Part shown: positions 51,178 to 59,640 of the stretch, piece by piece
Position numbering within the stretch: the stretch's first letter is position 1
Layout of the letters: each line of letters opens with the position of its first letter
NCBI RefSeq assembly: GCF_023718305.1
Contig: NZ_QEYO01000008.1
Span: 62,001 to 126,000, forward strand
Origin: Gramella sp. AN32
GTDB lineage: Bacteria; Bacteroidota; Bacteroidia; Flavobacteriales; Flavobacteriaceae
DNA: 64,000 bases
Direction of reading: 5' to 3'
Notes under the pieces: model-generated
Database searches by the model: none
The model's input: only the letters and a program-made list of their open reading frames with translations
Told to the model about the DNA's origin: nothing
Made by a program: the position numbers and the translations under genes

Positions 51178-52908
51178 ATGGCAACACATAAACCTGAAAT
51201 ACTTCAGAAAGCTGAAGCATGGCTGCATGAAATTTTTGATGAAGAAACGAGAAATAACGTTAATGAACTAATTTCTAAGCATCCCAAAGAACTTGAAGAA
51301 AGTTTTTATAAAGATGCTGAATTTGGAACCGGCGGGATGCGGGGAATCATGGGCGTTGGAACCAACAGGATCAATCGTTATACGCTAGGAAAAAATACTC
51401 AGGGATTATCAAATTATATAAAGCAAAGTTTTCCTTCGGAAGAACTTAAAGCAGTCATCGCTTACGATTGCCGAAATAATAGTCAGGAACTGGCAAAAGT
51501 AGTCGCTGATGTTTTTTCTGCAAATGGAGTAAAAGTCTTTCTATTTTCAGAACTCCGCCCTACGCCGGAATTAAGCTATGCCTTGCGGGAACTTGGCTGC
51601 CAATGTGGAATTGTTTTGACCGCAAGTCACAATCCACCTGAATATAACGGTTATAAAGTTTATTGGAACGACGGCGGGCAGCTTGTGCCGCCGCAGGATT
51701 TAGAATTAATCGATATTATTAATAATCTCGATTATCAGGATATCAATTTTAATGCTGATGAATCACTTATTGAAAAAATCGATTCAGAAGTTGACCAGTC
51801 ATTTATTAAAGCATCGATAAAAAACGGAAGTTTTGATCAAAAAAATGGTGCCCGAAATGATTTAAAGATTGTTTTCACCTCCCTTCACGGTACTTCTATC
51901 ACCCTGGTACCGGATGTTTTGGAAAAAGCAGGTTTCACGAACGTTAGCATTGTAGAGGAACAACGTGAGCCCAATGGTAATTTCCCAACCGTAGTTTCAC
52001 CAAATCCTGAAGAGCCAGAGGCTTTGGAAATGGCTTTAAAAATAGCCGATAAGGAAGATGCTGATATAGTGATTGGCACCGATCCCGATTGTGACAGACT
52101 TGGGGTTGCGGTTAGGGATTTAAATGGGGAAATGATCCTTTTGAACGGAAATCAAACCATGTTGATCATGACCTGGTTTTTATTGGAAGAATGGAAAAAT
52201 GCAGGTAAAATAGAAGGAAAGGAATTTATAGCTTCTACCATCGTTTCTACGCCCATGCTTAAAAATATTTCTGAAGCATATGGCGTAGAATATAAAGAAG
52301 TACTTACCGGTTTTAAATGGATCGCAAAATTGATCAAAGATCATCCTGAGCTTCAATTCATTGGCGGTGGCGAAGAAAGTTTTGGTTATATGGTTGGTGA
52401 TTTTGTGAGGGATAAGGATGCGGTGACCGCTACCCTCCTCTCCTGTGAAATTGCGGCAAAGCTTAAATCTGAAAACAGTTCTATCTATCAAAAACTTCTG
52501 GAACTTTATGTGGAATATGGTCTTTATAAAGAAGAACTGATCTCATTGGTTAAAAAAGGGATTGAAGGTGAACAGGAAATAAAACAAATGCTCATCGATC
52601 TTCGTGAAAATCCCTGGCAGGAAATTGATGGAGAAAAAGTGGTTCTGCTTGAGGATTATAAATCTTCTGTAGCAAAAGATCTTCAAAATCATGAAGAACG
52701 GCCAATTGATATTCCCAAGTCGAATGTATTGATCTATTATACCGAAAATGGTACCAAGATCGCAGCCAGGCCAAGTGGAACAGAGCCAAAAATCAAATTT
52801 TATATCAGTGTAAATACGAATCTGGAATCTGTAGAAGCATATCAGGAAACTCATCAGCAATTAAGCGATAAGATCTCAAGGATTAAGGAAGATTTAAAGC
52901 TGGGCTAA
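51178..52908 (+). CDS. phosphoglucomutase/phosphomannomutase (alpha-D-phosphohexomutase)
   Basis: A 576-residue enzyme of the PgcA/PGM2-like length. The phosphoserine is S150 in TASHNPPEYNGYK, the metal-binding loop is D302/D304/D306 in GTDPDCDRLGV, the sugar-binding loop is GGGEESFGYM and the phosphate-binding loop is RPSGTEPKIKFY. It interconverts hexose 6-phosphate and 1-phosphate, feeding sugar-nucleotide synthesis, which fits its position between a glycosyltransferase and an MsbA-like exporter. The next gene starts 10 nt downstream. Confidence 0.95.
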   Translation: MATHKPEILQKAEAWLHEIFDEETRNNVNELISKHPKELEESFYKDAEFGTGGMRGIMGVGTNRINRYTLGKNTQGLSNYIKQSFPSEELKAVIAYDCRNNSQELAKVVADVFSANGVKVFLFSELRPTPELSYALRELGCQCGIVLTASHNPPEYNGYKVYWNDGGQLVPPQDLELIDIINNLDYQDINFNADESLIEKIDSEVDQSFIKASIKNGSFDQKNGARNDLKIVFTSLHGTSITLVPDVLEKAGFTNVSIVEEQREPNGNFPTVVSPNPEEPEALEMALKIADKEDADIVIGTDPDCDRLGVAVRDLNGEMILLNGNQTMLIMTWFLLEEWKNAGKIEGKEFIASTIVSTPMLKNISEAYGVEYKEVLTGFKWIAKLIKDHPELQFIGGGEESFGYMVGDFVRDKDAVTATLLSCEIAAKLKSENSSIYQKLLELYVEYGLYKEELISLVKKGIEGEQEIKQMLIDLRENPWQEIDGEKVVLLEDYKSSVAKDLQNHEERPIDIPKSNVLIYYTENGTKIAARPSGTEPKIKFYISVNTNLESVEAYQETHQQLSDKISRIKEDLKLG

Positions 52909-52918
52909 CAACTTTTAC

Positions 52919-54745
52919 ATGACCTATTTTAGGAAGATACTTCAGTTCGCAATACCTTACAAGCGATTCGCGATCCTGAATATTATTTGCAATATTTTCT
53001 ATGCAATTTTTAGTACGCTCTCGTTTATTGCGCTAATTCCTGTAATCCAGGTGTTATTTGATAAAACACGACGCGTTGCTATAAAGCCTGTCTGGGATGG
53101 AACATTTGCTGAACTCAAAGATTACGGATCTGATTACTTCAATTATTATATTACTGAAAGGGTTAACGAAGATGAAGTTGGCGCTTTAATGCTTATTTGC
53201 GGACTCGTTGTCCTTCTATTTTTTCTGAAGAATTTATTCGGTTATTTAAGTTCTTTTTTTCTAACCTTTCTTCGGAATGGTGTGTTGCGGGATCTTCGGG
53301 ATGCCATGTATCACAAGATTCTAGGCCTTCAGATTGCTTATTTTTCAGAAAAGAAAAAAGGGGATACCATCTCCAGAATTACTGCTGATGTAAATGAAGT
53401 TCAAAATTCATTTCTTTCCATTCTGGAATTGATTGTACGGGAGCCGCTTACGATTATTTTCACTGTTATCGCCATGTTAACGATGAGTGTAGAGCTCACG
53501 GTTTTTGTTTTCGTTTTCCTACCAATTTCTGGCTTTATCATTTCTGTTATCGGGAAACAACTTAAGAAGAAATCTAATTTGGCCCAGGAAGAAAATGGCC
53601 ATTTTCTTACCATTGTAGAAGAAACCCTTTCCAGTTTAAAGATTATTAAAGGTTTTAATGCCGAAGAAAAATTTTATGCGAGATTTCAGGAATCCACGAA
53701 TAGGTTAAAAAACATTTTGAACAGTCTGGTAAACCGTCAAAACCTTGCTTCCCCCACCAGTGAATTTCTTGGCATTTTTGTAATTGTAATTATCTTATGG
53801 TACGGCGGACATATGGTTTTGGTTGAAGGCACTTTAAATCCTGAAACTTTTATCGCTTTTATGGCTTTGGCCTATAATATTTTGACTCCGGCCAAACAAA
53901 TTTCCAAAGCCAGTTATAGCATCAAAAAAGGGAATGCCGCTGCGGAAAGAATACTCTCCATTCTGGAAACTGAGCCAACGATTATAGATCAACCCAATGC
54001 GGAAGAAAAAGAAAGTTTTGAAGAAAAAATTGAAATCGAAAATATCAACTTTAAATATGAGGATGAAAATGTGCTTAAAAACTTTAGCATAAATGTTCCA
54101 AAAGGAAACACGGTTGCTTTGGTGGGTCAATCGGGTTCTGGAAAATCTACTATTGCCAATTTAATCACACGTTTCTATGATGTAAATGAAGGGTTCATCA
54201 AAATTGACGGAAAGGATATTAGGGATATTAAGAAGAAGTCCCTTCGAAATTTAATGGGACTGGTAACCCAGGATTCTATTCTCTTCAATGACACGGTACG
54301 AAATAATATTGCTCTTGGAAAGACAGATGCTACTGAAGAAGAAATTATTGAAGCTTTAAAAATTGCTAATGCCTGGGAGTTTGTAAAAGATCTACCCAAA
54401 CAGTTGGAAACCAATATTGGTGACAGCGGGAATAAATTAAGCGGTGGCCAGAAACAGCGATTATCGATCGCCCGGGCGGTACTTAAAAACCCGCCAATTA
54501 TGATCCTGGACGAAGCAACTTCAGCTTTAGATACAGAAAGTGAAAAGCTCGTACAGAAAGCCCTGGAAAACATGATGCGTAACCGTACATCCATTGTTAT
54601 CGCGCATAGGCTCTCCACAATTCAAAATGCAGACAATATTATAGTAATGCAAAAAGGAGAAATTGTGGAACAGGGCAGGCATGCAGAATTACTGGCAAAA
54701 GATGGTACCTACAGGAAACTGGTTGAAATGCAGTCTTTTGAATAA
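52919..54745 (+). CDS. MsbA-like ABC transporter, fused permease and ATPase
   Basis: A 608-residue half-transporter. The ABC transmembrane domain (about 15-335, six helices) is followed by the ATPase domain (about 365-605): Walker A VGQSGSGKSTIANL, signature LSGGQKQRLSIARAV, Walker B IMILDEATSALD and switch His in VIAHRLSTIQ. It resembles lipid A or multidrug exporters that act as homodimers. A periplasmic loop at about 55-85 (FDKTRRVAIKPVWDG) is longer than in E. coli MsbA. It forms an operon with the phosphohexomutase. Confidence 0.94.
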   Translation: MTYFRKILQFAIPYKRFAILNIICNIFYAIFSTLSFIALIPVIQVLFDKTRRVAIKPVWDGTFAELKDYGSDYFNYYITERVNEDEVGALMLICGLVVLLFFLKNLFGYLSSFFLTFLRNGVLRDLRDAMYHKILGLQIAYFSEKKKGDTISRITADVNEVQNSFLSILELIVREPLTIIFTVIAMLTMSVELTVFVFVFLPISGFIISVIGKQLKKKSNLAQEENGHFLTIVEETLSSLKIIKGFNAEEKFYARFQESTNRLKNILNSLVNRQNLASPTSEFLGIFVIVIILWYGGHMVLVEGTLNPETFIAFMALAYNILTPAKQISKASYSIKKGNAAAERILSILETEPTIIDQPNAEEKESFEEKIEIENINFKYEDENVLKNFSINVPKGNTVALVGQSGSGKSTIANLITRFYDVNEGFIKIDGKDIRDIKKKSLRNLMGLVTQDSILFNDTVRNNIALGKTDATEEEIIEALKIANAWEFVKDLPKQLETNIGDSGNKLSGGQKQRLSIARAVLKNPPIMILDEATSALDTESEKLVQKALENMMRNRTSIVIAHRLSTIQNADNIIVMQKGEIVEQGRHAELLAKDGTYRKLVEMQSFE

Positions 54746-54755
54746 GCCGGACAGG

Positions 54756-55106
54756 CTAAGTTTTTTTTAATTCCTCGCTACGCAGGGCCTCCTGATAGTC
54801 GGCTTTTATCGAAGCAAAACTACCGAAGAATTTTTTACCATCGGCCCGCTCCAGAACTACTGTGATATTATTTTTTTTGGATCGAACCGCAGTGACCACT
54901 ACAGATTTCCCAATTAATTGATCATAATTTAAGCGGCCATATTTTTTGATGATAAAATTAGCCTGCGGAAGATCCAGATGTCGGTAACCAAATTGCATAG
55001 AATTACCTATGGTTAATTCGTCTCCTATTTTAGGAACGCTTTGCTCCTGGGCTTCAGACGAAAAACACATTATCATTAAAAAAGAAAAAAATTGTAATAT
55101 TCTCAT
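54756..55106 (-). CDS. exported protein of unknown function
   Basis: A 116-residue protein with a signal peptide (about 1-19, SSEAQ) and a beta-rich mature part (KIGDELTIGNSMQFGYRHLDLPQANFIIKKYGRLNYDQLIGKSVVVTAVRSKKNNITVVLERADGKKFF). I do not recognise the family. Location is probably periplasmic. It converges with the MsbA-like gene. Confidence 0.75.
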   Translation of the reverse strand: MRILQFFSFLMIMCFSSEAQEQSVPKIGDELTIGNSMQFGYRHLDLPQANFIIKKYGRLNYDQLIGKSVVVTAVRSKKNNITVVLERADGKKFFGSFASIKADYQEALRSEELKKT

Positions 55107-55469
55107 AACTAACTTAAATAATTATAAATATCGCAAATTTTGACAAATAAAAAAATGGATGATAGTAGGTATCATCCATTTTTTAGTGAAACAATTTACA
55201 TTTTGGGGCAAACGTAAATTATAAAGATTCAAAAAATTAAGTTTGGGGCAAAAAAAGATTAAATCCTTATTTCTCTGGTAAAGATAAGTCAAAAATTGAA
55301 TTAACAAAATTATTTATGCTTTTTATCTGTTTTTTATCCTTTTTATCGGATAAATAAAATATTTTGTAATATTTTTCCTTCATGCAAGTTCAATTGAATT
55401 AAATTTTATTCGTTTCCGCTTTTAATTACCTTTATCCCATTCATCAATCATGTTTTTACCATAGGAAGT
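55107..55469. other. 363-nt divergent intergenic region with a strong hairpin and a direct repeat
   Basis: AT-rich spacer between a minus-strand exported protein gene and the second ECF sigma gene. It holds the 15-bp hairpin at 55150-55184 and two copies of TTTGGGGCAAA (55202-55212, 55242-55252; 40-bp period). A TACGTTTG box on the minus strand is complementary to 55209-55216, and near the sigma gene there is a TACCTTTA box (55427-55434). No RNA gene of a known type was recognised. Confidence 0.6.
55150..55184. terminator. terminator-like perfect hairpin in a divergent spacer
   Basis: AAAAAATGGATGATA (55150-55164) and its exact complement TATCATCCATTTTTT (55170-55184) enclose a 5-nt loop. 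The flanking A- and T-runs allow termination in both directions. There is no gene ending nearby, so it may end a short untranslated transcript started at the TACGTTTG box, or act as an attenuator. Confidence 0.55.
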
Positions 55470-56015
55470 TTGAGTGCAACTGAAAACTTATTTGTTCTTC
55501 GATTAAAAGATAAGTCTACTTCCCAGGAAGCCTTCCGGGAGTTGATTGGTATCTACAAGGAGCGTTTGTACTGGCATATTCGAAATATGGTTAAAAACCA
55601 TGAAGATGCAGATGATGTGCTTCAAAATACATTTATCAAAGTATACAGGAATATCGATAAATTTAAAGGTGACAGTAAATTATATAGCTGGATGTATAGA
55701 ATCGCCACCAATGAATCTATTACCTTTTTAAATAAAAAAGCGCGACTGTTTCAAATTACATCAGAAGAGCTTCAGGATCAAATTATTAATAATCTAGAGT
55801 CTGATGTTTATTTTGAAGGCGACGAAATACAGCTAAAATTGCAAAAGGCGATCGCCACATTACCTGCAAGGCAACAACAGGTTTTCAATATGAAATATTT
55901 TCAGGAATTAAAATATCGGGAAATGGCAGAGATTTTGGATACGAGTGAAGGTGCTTTAAAAGCATCTTATCATATCGCTGCCAAGAAAATAGAAGAATAC
56001 TTAATCACTAATTAA
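55470..56015 (+). CDS. RNA polymerase ECF-type sigma factor
   Basis: A 181-residue sigma factor. Region 2 (about 20-88) is AFRELIGIYKERLYWHIRNMVKNHEDADDVLQNTFIKVYRNIDKFKGDSKLYSWMYRIATNESITFL, and region 4 (about 122-175) is LQKAIATLPARQQQVFNMKYFQELKYREMAEILDTSEGALKASYHIAAKKIE. The start is TTG at 55470, the only in-frame start, preceded by AGGAAG as a ribosome-binding site. The next two genes look like its membrane regulator and a Spy-like exported partner. Confidence 0.93.
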   Translation: MSATENLFVLRLKDKSTSQEAFRELIGIYKERLYWHIRNMVKNHEDADDVLQNTFIKVYRNIDKFKGDSKLYSWMYRIATNESITFLNKKARLFQITSEELQDQIINNLESDVYFEGDEIQLKLQKAIATLPARQQQVFNMKYFQELKYREMAEILDTSEGALKASYHIAAKKIEEYLITN

Positions 56016-56048
56016 ACCTTTTACGGAAAATAGAGTCAAAATATTGTA

Positions 56049-56576
56049 ATGAAAGAGAATAAAAACATATGGCCAGATAAGTCGGGATTTAATATCCCTA
56101 CAGATTATTTTGCAAATATGGAAGAGCAAATCCTTTCAAAAATTTCTGAAGAAAATTATATTATCACGGAAAAAAATGAATCTGGCTTCAAGGTTCCCGA
56201 GGCCTATTTTGACAATATCGAGGATTCTATTTTGCAAAAAATAGGATCGCCAATTCAAGTTGATAATCAGAAAAACGAATATTTATATATGGCTGCGGCT
56301 ATTGCCGCAGTGGTGCTACTTTATTTTGGCATCAATATTGAAAAGTCCAGTACGAGTTTAATAACCTGGGATTCAGTAGAACTTTCTGCAATTGAAAATT
56401 ATATCGATGAGGGTTATGATATGGGATATATCGATTTGAATACACCTGAATATTCCGAATTTTTAGATGTTAACAATATTTTAGTTACAGATGAAGATTT
56501 CAAAGAGGTGAACGAAGATGTCGCTTTAGATTATATAGAGGGAAATCTTGATAATTCTGATTTCATTTTAGAATAG
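56049..56576 (+). CDS. single-pass membrane protein with a duplicated motif, probable anti-sigma factor
   Basis: A 175-residue protein. The cytoplasmic N-terminus holds two copies of the motif SGF-x-[IV]-P-xx-YF-x-N-[MI]-E-xx-I-L-x-K-I, at residues 12-32 and 45-65, exactly 33 residues apart. One transmembrane helix (about 79-95) is followed by an acidic extracytoplasmic tail. It lies between the sigma factor and the Spy-like gene. The F-x-P-xx-YF motif recurs in Bacteroidetes proteins encoded after ECF sigma genes; binding of sigma by these repeats is inference. Confidence 0.75.
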   Translation: MKENKNIWPDKSGFNIPTDYFANMEEQILSKISEENYIITEKNESGFKVPEAYFDNIEDSILQKIGSPIQVDNQKNEYLYMAAAIAAVVLLYFGINIEKSSTSLITWDSVELSAIENYIDEGYDMGYIDLNTPEYSEFLDVNNILVTDEDFKEVNEDVALDYIEGNLDNSDFILE

Positions 56577-56579
56577 CAT

Positions 56580-57032
56580 ATGAAAAAAACAGTTTTAATA
56601 TTATTTATTTTCGCACTAATGCCTACCGTGAACGCGCAGGACAAAGACCGTGAAGCACAGTGGGAAAGGATAAAAGCACTTAAAGTAGCATTTTTCACCC
56701 AGGAACTTAATTTGACCGAAAAGGTGGCGGAAAAATTCTGGCCGGTTTATAATGCCTATGAAAAGAAACGTTATGAATTGCATGAACGTGAACGTATAGA
56801 CCCCGAAAAAGTTGAATGCATTAACGAAGCTGAAGCCAATGACCTTCTAGATGAATTTTTGACTGTAGAAAGCGAAGAATATAAATTAAAAAAACAGTTT
56901 TTTAAGGATATGAAAGCGATCATTTCTTCTAAAGATATTATCAAACTGCAAAAGCTTGAGGATGACTTTCATAAAAAATTAATTAAAGAGTATAGAAGCA
57001 AAAAAGGAAATAGAAATTCTAGTAGTAACTAG
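56580..57032 (+). CDS. exported helical protein of an ECF sigma operon (Spy/CpxP-like)
   Basis: A 150-residue protein with a signal peptide (about 1-19, VNAQ) and an all-helical, highly charged mature part. QWERIKALKVAFFTQELNLTEKVAEKFWPVYNAYEKKRYEL is the phylum's form of the LTxxQ/Spy helix. In Bacteroidetes such proteins are annotated as sensor of ECF-type sigma factor. A periplasmic chaperone or stress sensor role is inferred. It begins 3 nt after the preceding stop and ends the operon at a strong terminator. Confidence 0.8.
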   Translation: MKKTVLILFIFALMPTVNAQDKDREAQWERIKALKVAFFTQELNLTEKVAEKFWPVYNAYEKKRYELHERERIDPEKVECINEAEANDLLDEFLTVESEEYKLKKQFFKDMKAIISSKDIIKLQKLEDDFHKKLIKEYRSKKGNRNSSSN

Positions 57033-57067
57033 TTATTTATTCAAATTTAGTTTTTGGTTGGTTAGTT

Positions 57068-57106
57068 AAATAAACCGTTTAGAAAATCTAAGCGGTTTAT
57101 TTTTTA
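57068..57106. terminator. bidirectional terminator between the second ECF operon and the YCF48-like gene
   Basis: AAATAAACCGTTTAGA (57068-57083) pairs with TCTAAGCGGTTTATTT (57087-57102), 3-nt loop, followed by T. The last bases overlap the converging stop codon at 57104. Confidence 0.88.
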
Positions 57107-58171
57107 TCTAAATCTTATTCTGGCTATTCTCCCCTTCCCTGCCGCATAGGCTGTAGAATCATTCAAAAACCGCATCGTGTAAAATCCTTCATCGCTCATA
57201 TGTTGCCAGGATTTACCAGCATCCCTGCTATATTCTATTCCAGTAAAACCGGTGGCAATTAAATGTTTTCCACTGGAATTTGGCACATATCGTATACTGC
57301 TTTTATAACCCGGATTAATACTATCTGCGACTAATTGCCAGGTTTTTCCCCCATCACTGGTTATAGACTTGTTTGCAATATTTCCGTTGGGTTTTGTATA
57401 GTCCCCGCCAATAATAAAACCGTTTTTATCATCATAAAAATCTAAACTATACCCGCCCTGTGTGGGTTCCCCCTGCAAAATAGGAGTATCAAAAACTTCC
57501 CAGCTCTTGCCTTTATCTTCCGTATAAAAAATCCTTGACTTCACTCCGCCGGTCAGGACCCACGCTTTATTACCTTTAATTGCGATATTTGAATTACTCG
57601 CGGCAAAGGCTGCCTCGCCTTCTGCAGCTTCCGGTAAATTTTCACAGGCAATTTTATTCCATGATTTGCCACCATCACGGGTAATGATGATAGAAATGCA
57701 AGTTTCAGTAGGATCACCTATAGCAATTCCTTCTTTATCATTCCAAAAAGCAATAGCATCATAAAAGGCTTTTTCATCATTTTCCTGATAAACCAGTTCC
57801 ATATTTCCATTATCCCCGGTTTTATATAAAAGTGCAGGACTTCCCACGCTTAGCATAAAAAAATCATTTGCAGTAGAAGCTACTGCTCTAAATTCAGGTG
57901 AAAATTCTTCAAATTTTTGGGTATTTATTTTCCAGGTATTATTTGCAGCATTATATAATCCATAAGTTCCATTATTGGCTGCAAAAGCTACATTATTTCC
58001 AATGATTTCAATTGCCCGCACGCTTAAAGAATCCATCTCCAGGATAGGTTCAATTTCTATAGTGGAATATTCAGCAACCTGTTTTAGTTCTTCATCAATC
58101 ACATCAATCTCCTTCTTTTCTTTTTTACAGGAAGAAATGATCAGAAGCACCAAAATCAATACTTTTTTCAT
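57104..58171 (-). CDS. YCF48/BNR-like beta-propeller lipoprotein
   Basis: A 355-residue lipoprotein (lipobox ISSC, then KKEKKE). Repeated Asp-box-like and YCF48-type motifs are seen: ITRDGGKSWNKIACE, YTEDKGKSWEVFD, ITSDGGKTWQLV and YSRDAGKSWQHM, spaced 45-65 residues apart, one per propeller blade. Homologues in flavobacteria are often labelled oxidoreductase without support. YCF48 (HCF136) helps photosystem II assembly in phototrophs; here a general protein-assembly or ligand-binding role is all that can be said. Confidence 0.85.
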   Translation of the reverse strand: MKKVLILVLLIISSCKKEKKEIDVIDEELKQVAEYSTIEIEPILEMDSLSVRAIEIIGNNVAFAANNGTYGLYNAANNTWKINTQKFEEFSPEFRAVASTANDFFMLSVGSPALLYKTGDNGNMELVYQENDEKAFYDAIAFWNDKEGIAIGDPTETCISIIITRDGGKSWNKIACENLPEAAEGEAAFAASNSNIAIKGNKAWVLTGGVKSRIFYTEDKGKSWEVFDTPILQGEPTQGGYSLDFYDDKNGFIIGGDYTKPNGNIANKSITSDGGKTWQLVADSINPGYKSSIRYVPNSSGKHLIATGFTGIEYSRDAGKSWQHMSDEGFYTMRFLNDSTAYAAGKGRIARIRFR

Positions 58172-58317
58172 ATGTAGATATTAATTGTTTTTAATGGTCT
58201 TCCCAGCATCAGGAGCAATTTGCAAATTTTTAACGACGTTCATTTCATATTCCTGTTCAGGCAACTCTCATAACTTGAATTTGAATCAAATATAAATTAA
58301 TCCCGTACAAAAAACCT

Positions 58318-58325
58318 TAACTTTG
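58318..58325 (+). promoter_or_regulatory. putative -7 promoter element of the RsmB-like methyltransferase gene
   Basis: TAACTTTG fits TAnnTTTG exactly and ends 17 nt before the start at 58343, so the leader would be very short. Confidence 0.5.
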
Positions 58326-58342
58326 CGGCTTTAAAGAACAAT

Positions 58343-59554
58343 ATGCGCTTACATAGAAATCTCGTTTTTGCCAGTATCGATGCTTTAGCTGAAATTTTTA
58401 ACGATGGAAAATATGCCGATAAGACTATTCAAAAAACCTTAAAGCGGGATAAAAGATGGGGCTCGCGAGACCGAAGTTTTGTTGCTGAAACGATTTATGA
58501 TATTGTTCGATGGAAAAGACTTTATGCTGAAATTGCTGAAGTAAAGCAACCTTTTTCCAGAGAAGACCTATTTAGGCTTTTCGCGGTATGGTGCGTTCTT
58601 CGCGGAGTGAAATTACCGGACTGGCCTCAATTAGAAAAAACGCCGGAACGACGTATAAAAGGCCGTTTTGATGAATTGAGCAAGATTAGGAAATATCGGG
58701 AATCTATTCCAGACTGGATGGATGAAGTTGGTGTTAAGGAATTGGGGGAAAAAGTCTGGACCAAAGAGATACATGCTTTGAATGAACAGGCTCCGGTTGT
58801 AATTAGGACCAATAAACTCAAAACCGATCCAAAATCTTTAGCTGATATTTTAAGGGAAGAAGGGATTGAAACTTCAAATCTTAATAATTACCCCGAAGCT
58901 CTTGAATTAAAAGAACGTTCCAATATTTTTAGAACAAAAGCATTTCAGGATGGTTTGTTTGAGGTTCAAGATGCTTCTTCACAACGTGTCGCCGAGCTTT
59001 TAGACGTACAACCCGGGATGCGGGTCGTGGACACCTGTGCCGGTGCCGGGGGAAAAGCGCTTCACCTGGCGGCTTTGATGGACAATAAAGGGCAAATTAT
59101 CGCGCTGGATATTTATGGCAATAAGCTTAAAGAATTAAAGCGACGGGCAAAAAGGGCCGGGGCACATAACATTGAAACCAGGGAGATCGACTCCACGAAG
59201 GTGATCAAAAAACTTTATAATTCCGCAGATCGTGTTTTGATCGACGCGCCATGTAGCGGATTGGGAGTTTTAAGTAGAAATCCTGATGCAAAATGGAAAC
59301 TTCAACCAGAATTTTTAGATAGCATTCGAAAGGAACAGGCTGAAATTCTTGAAAAATACTCCAAAATTTTGAAGTCTAAAGGAAAAATGGTCTACGCGAC
59401 CTGTTCCATCCTTCCTTCAGAAAATCAACAGCAGGTACAAAAATTTTTAAAAACCGGTGAAGGCGCTAATTTCACATTACTTAAGGAGAAAACTATTCTT
59501 TCCAGTGAATCTGGATATGATGGTTTTTACATGGCTTTACTGGAGAAAAAATAG
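58343..59554 (+). CDS. RsmB/NOL1-NOP2-type RNA cytosine-C5 methyltransferase
   Basis: A 403-residue enzyme. The N-terminal helical domain (about 1-140) is NusB-like or reduced. The AdoMet-binding motif is VVDTCAGAGGKALHLA (about 229-244), then LIDAPCSGLGVLSRNPDAKWK with the release cysteine and MVYATCSILPSENQQQV with the nucleophile cysteine of this family. It makes m5C in rRNA (RsmB: C967 of 16S rRNA in E. coli). The exact target here is not determined, so no symbol is given. Confidence 0.93.
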   Translation: MRLHRNLVFASIDALAEIFNDGKYADKTIQKTLKRDKRWGSRDRSFVAETIYDIVRWKRLYAEIAEVKQPFSREDLFRLFAVWCVLRGVKLPDWPQLEKTPERRIKGRFDELSKIRKYRESIPDWMDEVGVKELGEKVWTKEIHALNEQAPVVIRTNKLKTDPKSLADILREEGIETSNLNNYPEALELKERSNIFRTKAFQDGLFEVQDASSQRVAELLDVQPGMRVVDTCAGAGGKALHLAALMDNKGQIIALDIYGNKLKELKRRAKRAGAHNIETREIDSTKVIKKLYNSADRVLIDAPCSGLGVLSRNPDAKWKLQPEFLDSIRKEQAEILEKYSKILKSKGKMVYATCSILPSENQQQVQKFLKTGEGANFTLLKEKTILSSESGYDGFYMALLEKK

Positions 59555-59601
59555 CCGCGAATTAGTGCAAAGGTGCTACCCGTTTTTCAGTTAAAAAATT
59601 A

Positions 59602-59609
59602 TAAATTTG
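59602..59609 (+). promoter_or_regulatory. putative -7 promoter element of purL
   Basis: TAAATTTG fits TAnnTTTG exactly, 31 nt before the purL start. No PurR-type operator was recognised. Confidence 0.5.
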
Positions 59610-59640
59610 TTGCTTTCTTAAACAACACAAACACATCATA

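Noticed and set aside
57104..58171. Considered as an oxidoreductase, a common label for this family
   Set aside because: No cofactor-binding motif is present; only regularly spaced YCF48/BNR propeller motifs are visible.
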